A stretch of 64,000 bases of DNA from Ignelater luminosus (lineage: Eukaryota > Arthropoda > Insecta > Coleoptera > Elateridae), in assembly GCA_011009095.1 (NCBI GenBank), contig VTPC01091262.1:1-64000 (forward strand), given 5' to 3'. Under the pieces are notes generated by a model that was not told the origin of the DNA, did no database searches, and worked only from the letters and a program-made list of their open reading frames with translations. The translations under genes were made by a program, and so were the position numbers. Below are positions 47,601 through 61,165 of this stretch, piece after piece. Position 1 is the stretch's first letter. Every line of letters starts with the position of its first letter.

Positions 47601-48220
47601 ATTAAGAAGAGGTATCTGAAATATCAAGTTTCTGCAGTGAGTCATTGACTGTACCGTGGATGTGCAATCACCTGCGGGAAGTCTTTCACATTTCCCAAAA
47701 TCGACTTGTACGAAAGCCCAAAATATTTATTAACTGAGGATTTTCAGTTGCCAAGCGGGAATTTAAAACTGATAACTGGACATTTTCCTTGGATCATATA
47801 TTCTCTGTACATGCCAATATTTCGTGCCAAATCATTGTGGAACAGGCGCATTATGCTCTCAAAGTGGATGTTAGTTCAGTAGCAAACAATGACCTGAGAT
47901 AAAAAAAATTGCAGAGTAGCGGACCTGTCCGCCAGCAGGCTTGTGCCGATCCCTAGTGTATATTGTGGGGTTATTTCTATTTTACCAGTGTTTTTGTTAG
48001 TAGTGTGTGAAATGTGCATTTTATATGATAGACGGCCACTTAAAGAGAATAAACAATAAAAAATTACGTACGCCTATGGTAGAACTCGCGGTTATTAAAA
48101 TATCTACCGAGCATGCTCTACAATGACCAAAGTATTGCTCTGTTTGTCTGTTATGTTGGCACAATTTTAATATTCACACCAAATGCAGAAGGCTTCATCT
48201 ACAGTGTATATATATGATCT
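44621..48220. other. Mostly featureless stretch with one LINE scrap
   Basis: AT-rich sequence. Apart from the RT scrap at 46883-46960 I find no supportable gene. GC-richer tracts at 46985-47040, 47150-47220 and 47920-47960 may be remnants of short repeats, but no second copy was located in the window. Confidence 0.45.
46883..46960 (-). pseudogene. LINE reverse transcriptase scrap
   Basis: In reverse complement a short frame reads SLKIRIGVSQGTVLGPILF and then a few residues to a stop. G-V-x-Q-G-(T/S)-V-L-G-P-(I/L)-L-F is the highly conserved RT block 4 of jockey/CR1/R1-like non-LTR retrotransposons. Only about 25 codons remain, so the clade cannot be set. No neighbouring EN or YxDD motif was found. 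Confidence 0.55.
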
Positions 48221-48224
48221 AAGA

Positions 48225-51200
48225 CATTTCCAGAAAGCAATTGAAAGTCCCCAAATAACAACCGGAAATCGCCAGATGATAGGTAGGAAAGCACTGAAGG
48301 GCCAACAAAATTTTCTACTTGATAACTAAAAATTTTCGAATGACGACTAGAAAATTGTAATTGTAGAAATTTTCAGTTAAAAAACATTTTTTGTTGGCCC
48401 TTTATGGTTTTTGTTGAAACTGCAAATTTCCAAATGATAACTGAAAATCTTCACTTGTCATATGGAAATTCCAGTTGTTATCTGGAAATACCTCGTTCTT
48501 ACCCGACAACTTCTACTTGTTATCTGGAAATTCCCAGTTACCATTTGGAAACTTCCTAAATATTAGAGGAAATTGAACATTTTAAGTTGTTATTTCCACC
48601 TAGCATTTGGAGATTTCCAGTTGTCATTTCTAGCTATCTACGAAAGCCCCGAAGGGCCGATGTAAAATTTCTTTAACTGAAAATTTCCAAATGGCAAGAG
48701 GAAATTTTCAATGGATAACTGGGAATTTCCAGATAACTAGTGGGAATTACCCCCGATAACCTCGAAGGGCCAATGCTGATTTTCTTTTAACTGGAAATCT
48801 CCAGATGATAACCCGAAATTTCCAAATCGTAACTGAAAATTTCTAATTTTTTTCCTGGCTTGGAACTGGGAATTTCTAAATATTAATTAGAAGTTTTTAG
48901 ATAACAACTAAGAATTTCTAGATAAGAACTAGAGATCTCCAGATAAGATAATGGAAATTACCCACGAAAACCCCGAAAGTCCGATCCAGATTTTTTTTAA
49001 ATGGAAATTTCCAGATGACAACTCGAATTCTCCAAATGAAAACTGAAAATTTCTATTTTGTCTTTTTCCTGGTTTGGAACTGGGAATTTCTAAATAATAC
49101 TTAGAAGTTTTCAGATAACAACTAAAATCTCCAGATGATAAGTTGAAACTTTCAAATGACAACTGGATTTAGGAAATTTACGAAAGCTCTGAATGGCCAA
49201 CGAAAAATTCTTTTTTAACTGAAAATGTTTAGAGGACAACTGCAAAATTGCAAATGCTATTTGGAAATTTTAGAAAAAAAATGTAGGGGTTTCAGGTTTT
49301 TATTTGGAAATATTCACTTGTCACCTGGACATTTCCAGTTAAAGAAAAATTTACATTGACCCTTCGGGGCTTGCACAGGTGATTTTCAGTGCTTATGTGA
49401 AAACTGCTAGTTCTTCTCTGTAAACTTTCAGTTATCATTTAAAAATCTCGAACTGTCCAAAGGGTCAATGTAAAATTTTTTAACTGAAAATTTCCAGATG
49501 GGAAGAAGAAATTTCCAATCGATAGCTGGGAATCTCCAGATAACAACTGGAAATTATCCGCGAAAACCCGGAAAGGCCAATGCAGATTTTCAGTTAACTG
49601 GGAATTTGCAGATGACAACTCGAAATTTCCAAATGAAAACTGGATTTAAGAAATTTACAAAAGCCTTGAAGGGCCAATAAAAAATTCTGTTGAACTGGAA
49701 GTTTTTAGATGACAATCGGAAAATTGCAATTTCCATTTGGAAATTTCAGAAAAAAAAGGAAAATGTAGGAGTTTCCTGTTTTCATTTGAAAATATTTAGT
49801 TGTCACCTAGAAATTTGTACTTACAAGAGAATTTACAGTGGCCCTTCAGAGTTTTCGTAGGTGATTTTCTGTTCTTATCTGGAAACTTCTAGCTGTTTCC
49901 TGGTAACTTTCAGTTATCATCTGGAAACTTTCTACTAGAAAATATTTGAAATTTCTAATTGTTATTTCCAGCTATCTACGAAAGCCCCGAAGGCCCAATG
50001 TAAAATCTTTTTAACTGGAAATTTCCAGATGGGAAGAGGAAGTTTTCAATCCACAACTGGGAATTTCCGGAAAACAACTGGAAATTGTCCGCGAAAACCT
50101 TGAAGGGCCAATGCCGATTTTCATTTAACTGGAAATTTCCAGCTGTCAATTTGAAATTTTCAAATGAAAACTGGATTTACGAAATTTGCAAAAGTCTTAA
50201 AGAGGCAATAAAAAATTCTGTTAAACTGGAAATTTCTAGATAACAACTGGAATTTCGAAATTTCAGAAAAAAGAAAATGTAGGATTTTTCCGTTTTCATT
50301 TGAAAATATTTAGTTGTCATCTGGAAATATACACTTGCAAGAAAATTTACAGTGGCCTTTCAGGGTTTTCGTAGGTGATTCTCAGTTCTTATCTGGAAAC
50401 TTCTAGTTGTTTTCTGGCAACTTTCGTTATCATTTGGAATCTTTGTACTAGAAATTATTTAAAATTTCCAATTGTTATTTCCAGCAATATAAAATCTTTT
50501 TAACTGGAAATTTTCAGATGGGTTCTCAATCCATAACTGGGAAATTCCGGATGGGAAGAGGAAATTTCCAATCGATAACTGTCAATCTCCAGATAACAAC
50601 TGACAATTACCCCCAAAAACCCTGAAGGGTCCATGCGGCTTTTCTTTAACTGGAAATTTTCAGATGACAAATAAATATTTTCAGATGAAATCTCAAGATT
50701 TCCAAATGAAAACTGAAAATTTCTATTTTTTTCTTTTTCTTGACTTGGAACTGGGAATTTCTAAATAACAAATAGTATTTCCATATGGCTACCGGAATTA
50801 AGAAATTTGAATTCTGCAAACTTTTAATTGTTATTTACAAATTCCCACTTCCAGCCACGAAAAACAAAAAATAGAAATTTCCAGTTTTCATTTGGAAAGT
50901 TCTAGTTGTCATCTGGAAATCTTCAGTTACAAGAAAATTTACATTGATCCTTCCGGGCTTTCACAGTCAATTTCCAGTTGTTATATGATAACGTCTAGTT
51001 GTTTTCTGTTATTTTCTTCTAGTTAAAAAAAAATTTACGTTGGCCTTTCAGGGCTTTCATAGCTAATTTCCAGTTGTTATAAGGTAATGTCTAGTTGTTT
51101 TCTGTTATTTTCTTTCCAGTTACAAGAAAATTTACGTTGNNNNNNNNNNNCCTTTCAGGGCTTTCATAGCTAATTTCCAGTTGTTATAAGGTAATGTCTA

Positions 51201-52770
51201 GTTGTTTTCTGTTATTTTCTTTCCAGTTACAAGAAAATTTACGTTGGCCTTTCAGGGCTTTCATAGCCAATTTCCAGTTGTTATATGATGAAAATGAAAA
51301 TTTTCAGTTATCGTTTGGAAACTTCGTACTAGAGAATATTGGAAATTTCCAATTTGCATTTCCACCTATCTAAGAAAGTCCCAAAGGGCCTGCGTAAATT
51401 TTGTTAACTGAAAATCTTTTAACTGCAATTACAAATTTTCAAATGATAACTGGAAATCTTCAATCGTCACATGGAAATTCCAGTTGCATCTGGAAATTTC
51501 TCATTGTTACCTGAAAATTTCTAATTGCTATCTTGAAATCTCCCGTTACCATTTGGGAACTTCTTATTAGAAAATATTGAAAATTTTTAGTTGTTGTTTC
51601 CACCTGTTGTCTGCAGATTCCCCGTTTCATCTGAAAGTGTCCAGTTATCAGTTAGAAATATCCAGATGAATCTGTAAATTTCTAGTTAGAAGAAAATTTG
51701 CATTGACCCTTCGGGGCTTTTATAGGCAATTTCCAGTTGTTATCTGAAATCTTCTAGTTGTTTTTCGAAACCTACACTTATCGTTTGGAAATTTCTACTA
51801 GAAAATATTGGAAATTTCCAATTGTCATTTCCACCTATCTAAGAAAGTCCCGAAGGACCTGTGTAAAATTTCTTTAACTGAAAATCTTGTAACTGCAATT
51901 GTAAATTTTCAAATGATAACTGGAAATCTTCAATCGTCACTTGAAAATTCCAGTTGTATCTGGAAATTTCTCATTGTTATCTGAAAATTTCTAACTGCTA
52001 TTTTGAAATCTCCTATTACCATTTAGAAACTTCTTATTAGAAAATATTGAAAATTTTCAGTTGTCTGCAGATTTCCCGTTTCATCTGAATGTGTTCAGTT
52101 ATCAGTTGGAAATATCCAGTTGCCATCTGAAAATTTCCAGTTAGAAGAAAATTTACATTGACCCTTCGGGGCCTTCATAGATGATTTTCAGTTATTATCT
52201 GAAATCTTTTAGTTGTTTTTTTGAAACCTCCAGTTATCGTTTGGAAATTGCTACTAGAAAATGTTGGAAATTTCCAATTGTCTTTTCTACCTATCTAAGA
52301 AATCTAAAATTTTCTTATCCGGGAATTTCGAAATTGCAGCTGCAAATTTTCAAATGAATACTGGAAATTTCCACTTGTCATATGGAAATCTCAGTTGTTA
52401 TCTGGTAATTTTCAGTTGTTAATTGAAAGCTTCTAGTTGTTTTTGGAAAATTCCCTGATACCATTTGAAGACTTCCTTTTAGAAAATATTGGAAATTTCC
52501 AATTGTTACTTCTATCTATCATCTAGAGATTTTAAGTTGTCATTTGGAGATTTTCAATTGTCATCTGGAAATGTCCAGTTATCAGTTGGAAATTTCCAGT
52601 AAAAAAATTTAACATTCGGGGCTTTCGTGGATAGGTGGAAATGACAATTGGAAATTTCCAACATCTTCTAGTAGAAGGTTTCCAAATGGAATTTTTCACT
52701 TGTCATCTAGAAATTTTCAGTTAAAAAAATTTTTTTCATTGGCTCTTCAGGGCTTTCGTAGACTTGCTCG
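48225..52770. repeat. 21-bp palindromic satellite array with higher-order repeats
   Basis: The array is built from a 21-bp unit close to GGAAATTTCCAGTTGTTATCT. Its core GGAAATTTCC is a perfect palindrome, and the linker supplies CAGTTG, CAACTG or CAGATG. Exact 21-bp phasing is visible at 50018-50080 and 49891-49950. Every few units a different spacer, GAAGGGCCAATG or its inverse CATTGGCCCTTC, interrupts the array. In 49450-50450 these spacers recur with a period of about 500-530 bp. In 51240-52620, where the inverse orientation dominates, the period is about 455-460 bp. Units are strongly diverged. Open frames inside it (for example 48929-49162) are by-products. Confidence 0.92.
51033..51247 (+). 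repeat. Near-identical 97-bp duplication around a 10-N gap
   Basis: The sequence after the ten Ns (51150-51247) repeats 51041-51139 essentially base for base, while other units in the array differ by 10-30%. The gap at 51140-51149 and this identity suggest an assembly overlap that was not merged. Confidence 0.75.
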
Positions 52771-55700
52771 CAAGAAATGTGGCCGAATTTTCTTAAATGT
52801 GGGAAAAATGTAGGAAGATCTAATTAAATTTTTATCGGCCTTGCATCACATCGTGTGAAATATTCAATAGAAGACACAATTTTACTGTCGAATGTAACTC
52901 TGAGAAGATGTAATTAATTATGACGTAGAATCATACATATCTCTTTAGCACCTGGATTCTAATCAATTTCTATTTAGTTTTGTGAATTTTCGATATTCAT
53001 TCAATTTATTGTGAGATTGTTTTATTAAAAGTTTGTGTGAAACTTACTATTATTGGCGTAATAAATTTCTTGTTGCTATCTCTAAGTAACTTAACTAAAA
53101 CTTTTGAAGATTTTCATTTCTTATTACAGACCTGCAATATAGTATCCAGTAAGGGTGATCCGTAAACTAGTGTGCTGCTAATTCAGAATGTGAAATAAGC
53201 GAGAAAGAAACGTATGGGCTTCGATGTTTGATTATAAAAACTGTCGAGAATGATTGCTTTCGATTAGAGAGCAACTGACAACGGGTAGCTTATTAATCTG
53301 GCTAACGCGAAAAGCTCGTCGGTAAAGATTAATTTGTCGTTATATGTTTCAGTCACTAGGGGATAGAATTTCTGTTTGCTTTTCGAATCTTTAACTCGTA
53401 AAATCGCTTGCTTTGGACAATTATTGTAATAAACGTAGATAAAATTGGTTGCGTTACACGATACATTCTTAAGAGTGTCCGTGGTCATTTTTTATTTGGG
53501 TGAAACTCCTTCAGTTTTCCAAAAAGGTCCTAGAGAATTCCCCGATTAAAGATTTAATATTTGAATGTTATAAAACTATCGTAAAAAACTTATTTATTAT
53601 TATAACTAGTTCAATTTAGAGTCAAACATGCCTTAACTCGCTAGACTCCTAGTTGTGTGATGCTAGAGGTTATTATAACTTGATTTTGATGCAATATTGG
53701 AAGATGCAGGCCCAAGTTGAAAAGTTCTTCATTAATTTGGAAAAACATAAACACATAATTCACGATTTGAAAACTTTATCAATAAAATTAAGGTTAATGA
53801 ATTGAATTCTAAAATGGAATAAGAGTAATCAAATCCTTGAAATTCTATGTATGTATACGGAAAATCTTAGCTAGGCCCCGGCTTTCACTAATGCAAGCAC
53901 AGCTTGCTTCGTACATAAGTGCAAGACTTACAATATAGATTGAGTATTGCATTACATAAAGGATTATCTGCAGTCGAACAACCTTAATCACAGGATAATG
54001 GGTATTTGATGAGGCACGGTGTTAAGGATTTTTATTATTTTGAGAAAATCTCAAATGCACAGTTTGAATTGAAGTTGAGTGACACATAGACAAAGTTTTA
54101 TTTGAATCATTTATGGATGAGTCTTTCTACGTATTTCTTCAAGTTCTTGGTGTTGATTTCAAAAATAAAATTCTGTTTTTTTAAACCAAGCTAATAAACC
54201 TTCTTTTAATGACCCATATAATAACTACACAGAAGGGTACATAATATATTTAAACTAATTGCTTGTTTTTATTTAAATTTACAAGCAATGAAACGCTTAA
54301 AACAAAACAACTTCACTTAATAAAATTTTCTTGTATGAAAATGGTAGTAATTACTTTTTCTGTATTCCGTTCTCTTCGCTTCTGAAATTATATTAAAATG
54401 TTTTGTTAGAACACACAAAGAGAGAATTTGAAAATGCAAAACATTCTGGTTACTAGCAAAACCTTTGGAAGTCGTGAAAACTGAGAACTGATGCTGGTTT
54501 CCCAGTTTCATGGTCGGGTGGATGCGGTTGTTGATGGATGAGTGCTCTCAGAGAATAAGCTCCGTTGTTCATTGCGCTTCACGTCTTATATGTGTTCAAA
54601 TATAATGCAGAATAGCTGCAGGGCAATTGCAATCGATCCGATTCCCATTTATGTCGAGCTGCAGATTGTAATGAGACGTTCAAAGCTTTGTGCAGAAGGT
54701 TTTATTACATCAACTGTCAACAGAAGGAACGTTATTACTGTTTGCCTTTTGACACTTCGTTGATGCAATGGCCTTTTTTCTGTATTTTCCCATCTAGAAA
54801 CTTTGTTATTATAGTACGCGATGGAAGTGTCTAAGATAAAGCTGCATTTTGTATTAGTTAATATCTAGTTATTTACGCTGAAAGATAAACTAGGTCACAG
54901 AATTGTATTAGAACTTTATAATTAGAATTTCTCTATATATATAGATCCAGCTTTGCTTAGCATTGTAGAAATAGCAGCAAAGGAAGAAGCAATAACTCCG
55001 ACAAACTACAGGCAGCTAAGACAGTTTGTTCTTATTCGTTAAACTCCATTGATGAGGATTTCCTAACAATTTCTAATTGAAAAGTTTCAACGTTCTGTTT
55101 TTAAACGTTACAAACGCTGATGCTTTTCAAACTTCCAGCTTAAGTATTAAGAAATGCAAAAAATTTGAATTCATAATTATATTCCTTATCGTCTAACTTT
55201 ATTATACGTCATTAAGTGGTAATTTTCCTTTCATTAAGGAAATATTTTTCCTCGAAGAAACGCTGTTAGTCTGGGAAAAGTTTGAAAACTGCTTGCATTA
55301 TTTCCATGTAATTTCTGTTTTTCGATAAAAACTTTACTGCAGTTCTCTTGTATTGTGTGTGTTACGTTAATTGTTATTGCTAGAGTCACGCTAATGATGA
55401 CCTATTTTGCTACAGGTAGATTTAAATGTTACTAGATGACACAAGTAAACAAACAAATTTGTGCACTCAACTTTTAATTTTGGTTAAGTAATTTGGACTT
55501 GTACAGGGTGTTCCAAATTTGATGGTATTAAATGGGTATCTCTGCTATTAATGCAGTTTTTGTTTTTTCGAGTTATAACCTCGAGTTGCTGTTTCTGATT
55601 TCAACAATTTTGTAACATGTTGAGCTTTAAGAACAGAACATAATGTCAGAAGAGAAATTTTCTCGGTCTTTATTTAATTTTTACTACAGTTTACTCTTTT

Positions 55701-58700
55701 TAAGATACAAACTTTCTAGTTTTCTGAGCAGACCCTTATTTTGATAATAGTGGCCATGAAAAAAGATTTTTACTATAAAAAGAAACAAAGCAAACCTTTT
55801 TCCCCAAAATGAGTTTTTTCCAATTATCTAAAGGCAAAGAATTTTCCTATTTGTTAAAAGCTTTCGTGAAAGTTCCCTGAAAATGTTAATTTTCCTTTCA
55901 GGAAAATTTACTTAACTCTATTAGTATTTGTAGGGCCTAGATCCGGAGTATCAATGATGTGGGCTTGATCGCCAATCGAAATCTATTTTTTTCTATGTTT
56001 TTACGACAATAATATTTCAATATTTGCTATTTTGCTTATCACAATAAAATCTAATAACTGCGCACGATAATGTCAGCCTTACTACCTTGAATTAACAGAA
56101 TTTAACGTCAGTCTTCTCACTACCGACTTTAATTTCATTTAATGTACTGCAACAATCACTTACATAATTTATGTTGCATAATTTTGCTCTCCGTAGATAT
56201 GATTGTCATTTCGCCTTTTTCCACACAAGGCCGTCATCTTTTGAATCCTGTTGGCGCTTATATAGGTGGTGATTGTTATCTCTAGTTGGTTCATTTTGTA
56301 TTTATCATCTTTAATTAAGAAATTTAGAGACTTTTAATTTATACTATTTAGCATCCGCTGCACAGTATGAATTTCTACTTTGGACTCATAGAAATTCAAG
56401 TTCTGTATAGTCTAACCGCCTGTGCAAAAATAGTGATCTCCCTGAAACTAGTTGCAACAGAAATAATTTGTTTGTTATTATATTCCTTTTATCCCTACAA
56501 ACGATATAAGTAGGAGAACACCTTCGCAATATGGCGGCTGCTCTGTAAAACACTTCGTCAATTTTTCTTCAATCGTTTTTTTCTATTACTCTGATCAAAA
56601 GACTGACTTCTTTACTTGCAATTAAATTTTCTTTTCAACGGATGTGTCAGAAGCCAAAATAGGCCGAGTCAGTATTACTCCACGAAAATAAAGCTCTGGC
56701 TGATGGTGGTTAGCCATGGATCAATTGAGAATTATATGAACAGATATTGTGTTACCCGAGAAACCCGAAATCTAAACATTCTAGTATTGATTGGGCCAAA
56801 TGCATTAAGAACCACGCAAAGTTTCTAGCGAGACCAAAAAATTCTAGCTTGACCAAATATTTTTAAGCAGAACTAGAAATTATTTAAGTTATCTTGGGCA
56901 AACTAAAGATGTCTGCTCGATTTAGCATAAATCCGTTTCGACTTTCAGAAATCGTGTCTTCGCATGTGCCCTAAAATTTAAGGCAGTGTTGTTCCGTCAG
57001 AGAATTCTAAACCAAATCAGAATTTCTAAAATTAGTCATTCCTAAATTAGTCTGGACATCCATGTTTGGCCTAGGAAATCTGCATTGCTACTAAGAAGTG
57101 CAGCAACTCTGCGTTTGTTTAGTCACTACTAGAATATCCGGATCTCGAGTAAATTATCTTTAACTTGTCACAACGCAGACGGTTAATTGCTTCCAATGGG
57201 ATATGAATATCCTGTTATCGCTTACACAGTAATAATTTCCGTTGGTTAATTAAAGTGTCTATAAATATTTTATTTGTCAATAAGAATTCTTCGCGTATGT
57301 GCGATCTTATAGTGGAACATTGTTCTTTAAATACTCCTAACCCTGTTGTTTTCGTCAGAGTTCTTTAGTTATCAAGCGGGCACTATCCCTTCCCGAGTCC
57401 CGGAGGACACTCTCTCTGTTTTTGCTGTAGAAAAGGTTACAGTTATTGCATCGTATCATGGGAGTGTAGATCTCCCAGTGCAGCTATTGCTGATCGAATT
57501 TTTCCGCAACGAGTACCAATCAATTTATTATTTTAATTTCGTGTTTGTTAGGATGTTGTCGCTTATCGTACGTGCCGTATTGATATTCCTTTACCGTTTA
57601 TTCAGTTGTTACAAGGCTGTGGAAATTTATTTGGAAAGAACTTTCAGGTGTGGTCTTCCAAAAACTTTATCTCGGTTATCTAGAGGTTTTGCTAGGTAGC
57701 ATTGCTTCGATTTTATTTCCTATTTTATTTTCTTATTGCTTATTATTAATATTTGCTTTATAAAAATTTCTTTATTCGTCTATAAATTGATTTTTCCTAT
57801 GTAAACAAATTTTCCAATTATTATTATACCAAAGTGTATTTTCTTATAGCGACGAACTTTAATTTATGTGGTCTACTTATCTTTGTTTTGACTTAATTTG
57901 AGATCTTGTAAAGTCTTGTTAAACTTCTTTTTAAAGCTTGCAATCACAGGTATGCATCTGTTTTTAACTTCAATCAAATGTGTTTGCGCTTATGTGACTT
58001 TAGGACAGGGAAACCGTGCTTTAAGTATGCCCAACCCAAGTCTTCAAGGTTTCCCATCACTAAGTCAAGAAGTTTTACTGTGGGTATCTGCAGTATTGTT
58101 TTCCCGTGTGAAATTTAACTGTGCGTGGGTGATGATTTTGTTGCAAACGAGATTAAATCGTTTATGTATCTGAAACGGATTCCAGTTTAATATCATAATC
58201 CCTTGGAGAATAGGATGCCACCACTTACTGTTTACCAGTTCCCTTTGATAACTCCTTTCGAGGATATCCACTAGAAGTTTTGGAGTATAAACTATAACGA
58301 TATTTATTATTGTTTATGCAGCTATTATGATGCTGATAGGATTTTAAGAGTAATTCTTGAAGAAATCCATTATCTATTTATTTGTTAATTAATCTCTTGT
58401 ACCTGGAGTTATTTTGTATCCTTCCCAGGTTGGTCGCTTTTCGCAGAAGAGCCTGTCTGCAATGGGAATTTGTATTAAATTCGTGCGTTTAAAATTTTAA
58501 ATAAGTTTTAAGAACTATTGTGGTCAGGAAAGTGCCGACGAATAAGTGAATTATCTAACGCAAATTAGTTATGTAAGTCTTGAATTCTGTATATACATAT
58601 ATTGCTGTTTGTTTTCCCATCGGAGAAGCCTGAAGTAGTGATTTTAAATTATTGTTTATTTACAAGACAAACTTTTGTCCTGTCATCAGGTATCGTCAAA

Positions 58701-59500
58701 TTATTGTTACAGTTATGAAGAGTTTAATAAATATGTAAAGAAATAAATATACCGTGTGCCTCTCTTTAGAACAAGTAATAAGCAAAAGCAAACTCTGGTA
58801 ATATTTGAAGCATTTCTAAAGTTTGTCTGAATAGTTTATGGCGGGCCCTTCTCTATTTAGATACTCTTGTCCATCATTATCGCCTAGTTGAAAACTAACT
58901 ATATCGTCAAATCCACACCTCTCCGACTCTCCAAGCTGGCCAAATGGCACATTATGTAGTTATATGTTGAGGGTAAGTTAGTCCCTAAATTCATTTTTTC
59001 CCAACAACTTTTGTTAATACCTTATTTGTCTTGTTGGAACACCAATTTAAAATTCTTAAGTGGCGATTCTTTTTAAAAAATCATTGCCAGAGAACGGGAT
59101 GCAAAAGGTCAAGTGACAACGAGTTCACTAATTGTTCAATGTCAATACTGGATCAACCTGCTACCGTCACTTTTCTTATTTATCTGAACCAAGTACCGAT
59201 TTACCTAAGCTACTTATCAGCATGTGCTTTGTGTTGGGTTATCCTAGTTTATAACATAAAGACATTTGGATATATTAATTCTTGGATGCTCTCAGTTTTT
59301 TAACTTCCAGACGAACACATTTTGCTAAAGAAGTTTGAAGGAACTGTGATTTTAAATGTCAATCTCCTTTCATTTCATCAGAGTTACGATTAGTTCCTGC
59401 ACAGTACGCGTCTTGAAATTCTGGCGCGTTCAGGTACCCAACGTACTGTGATTTGTAAAGAATGCCAAATAAACAATTTTACTTCGCAGTTATTCACTTT
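52771..59500. other. Long stretch without supported features
   Basis: AT-rich. The best open frame, 57346-57699 (117 codons, plus), has two hydrophobic stretches (FVRMLSLIVRAVLIFLYRLF) but no recognised motif and no splice or promoter evidence. I leave it uncalled. TACAGGGTGTTCCA at 55504 has the look of a transposon end, without a partner. Confidence 0.45.
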
Positions 59501-59504
59501 ACTT

Positions 59505-59910
59505 AACTCTGATGTGTTCCTAAGCTAAACACATCGTGTAAAAAGTCGAAATTAAACCTTCTGGGTTGGAAATCAGACTCCTAGGCGCCTAGTGGAAGTG
59601 ACGGTACTTTAGAGAAAGTCTCGGATCCCTTGGGCGCGAAACTAAGCTTTTGGATGCAGGCAAGAGTAGAAAATCTAATGCTGCAATAAAGATGCTGGGT
59701 GATGATAAGGCATATCCGTACTTCCATGACGGTATGTTTCTTTTTATAGTCTATAAACCTATGTAGAAATAAATTTAAACAATATAAACACAGACCGTAC
59801 AAAGTCGGATAGTTGTACTGGAAATCTCTGATCTGTTCATTAAATCGCTACTGAATGTCATTCTTAAGCATGGACATCTGCAACGTACAACCACTGTCCG
59901 AATTTAATTA
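59505..59910 (+). repeat. Dispersed repeat, copy 2 (partner at 21355-21640)
   Basis: Same block order as copy 1: CCTAAGCTAAAC, CCTAGGCGCCTAG with GGAAGTGA, GAGAAAGTCTCGGATCC, GGGCGCGAAAC, AAGAGTAGA, and after an insertion of about 190 bp TTCTTAAGCATGGACATCTG and ACCACTGTC. Both copies lie on the plus strand. Superfamily unknown. Confidence 0.65.
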
Positions 59911-61165
59911 TCGAATTACTGCCACAGTTATGATTATAATGATACCTTAGACTGTTCGATGTCTACGGATTAAATAAGATGATCCACATAATTAAGATAA
60001 TTCTTGTTGACCATATGCTATCTTAATACCATGTAATTTGACAGGTAAGCATCAAATTTATTAATTTCTTCCTTTTAATTAATATCTGATGCATCTATTA
60101 ATTTCCTCTAAAGAAGAGGACTTGAACAACAGTAGCAGTATCGAGTTCAGAATTGAAGAAAAACCATCAAACAGTTCCGACAAAATCAAACCGAATAAAA
60201 GAGAATTATAAGAAATGAATAACGGGCCTGAAAATATTAGAATAAGTATGACCTAGTAAAAACACAATCAATTAATGCTAACCTGAACCTGAAGCAATAA
60301 TTAAAATGTAAGATAAGGATCTCTTACTTCTCAGCATGAAATTTTCTCACTAGGTGCCCATTTATCTAATGGAAGCCTAGAAGCAGAGCATTGAAGAGTA
60401 TGCAACCCAAACTACATGCGCATCGGGAGTAATAAAGAAAATCAATGAACAGCATAAATTACTTACTGTAAGTGTGAAACATTAGGATAAATAAAAAACT
60501 CAAAACAGAAAAAGCACTAGGCAGATATGCACAAAGAGGACGAGGCAACTAGAATTCTAGAACGCCTATACTATGATGAATTTCACATAATTGAGAATTC
60601 GACTTGATATTTTTTTGCTACGTAAATTTCCTTAAGTATTCATCCTACTTAGTTGATGTAAGGAGTCTAAACAGAAACAACAATGCGTTCCGGCTATACT
60701 CTGGAGAACAGATAACGCAGACAACCCGTCAGCGAGGTTTTTAATTTTTTTTTTTAGTTTTTAATTTAATTCTCGTCAGAAACTAGAAATAGGAAGCATG
60801 TAGTGCGCACAAATTAACTTGCACCCTAGTATGGAACATCTTTTAAGAACAGGTGTCTCTTATGGATGAAAAAAAATTTTAACTAAGATTTCTTATCTTG
60901 AAAAGGTTTCGGTAATTGAAAAGGTTTTGTGCTTTCTTCGTTTTTAGCTTTTCTGAAGCTAGTCGTCTTGAAAAAATACTCTAAAGAAATCTAGACAAAA
61001 TATCTTCTATGGACGATGTGGCTCTAACCTTAGGTGTAAGACAACGTTCTTTTCCCTGCTCTCCTGGGTGTCCGCTTTCCAAACACAGTCACTTTCTACC
61101 AGTCACTGTCACCGTTTGTTGTTACCGACCACTACGTAACTCCACCTCAACAGCAAGTGTCTGTA
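59911..61165. other. Spacer, nothing recognised
   Basis: AT-rich DNA with a T-run near 60745. No frame with recognisable motifs. Confidence 0.45.

Noticed and set aside
48929..49680. Small proteins of 60-77 residues inside the satellite
   Set aside because: By-products of the 21-bp unit, which is divisible by three and so stays open by periodicity.
48225..52770. CRISPR-like array
   Set aside because: Units are contiguous, diverged 21-mers without unique spacers of constant length, in a eukaryotic context.
57346..57699. 117-codon frame with hydrophobic segments as a membrane protein gene
   Set aside because: No family motif, AT-driven hydrophobic residues, no supporting promoter or splice signals.
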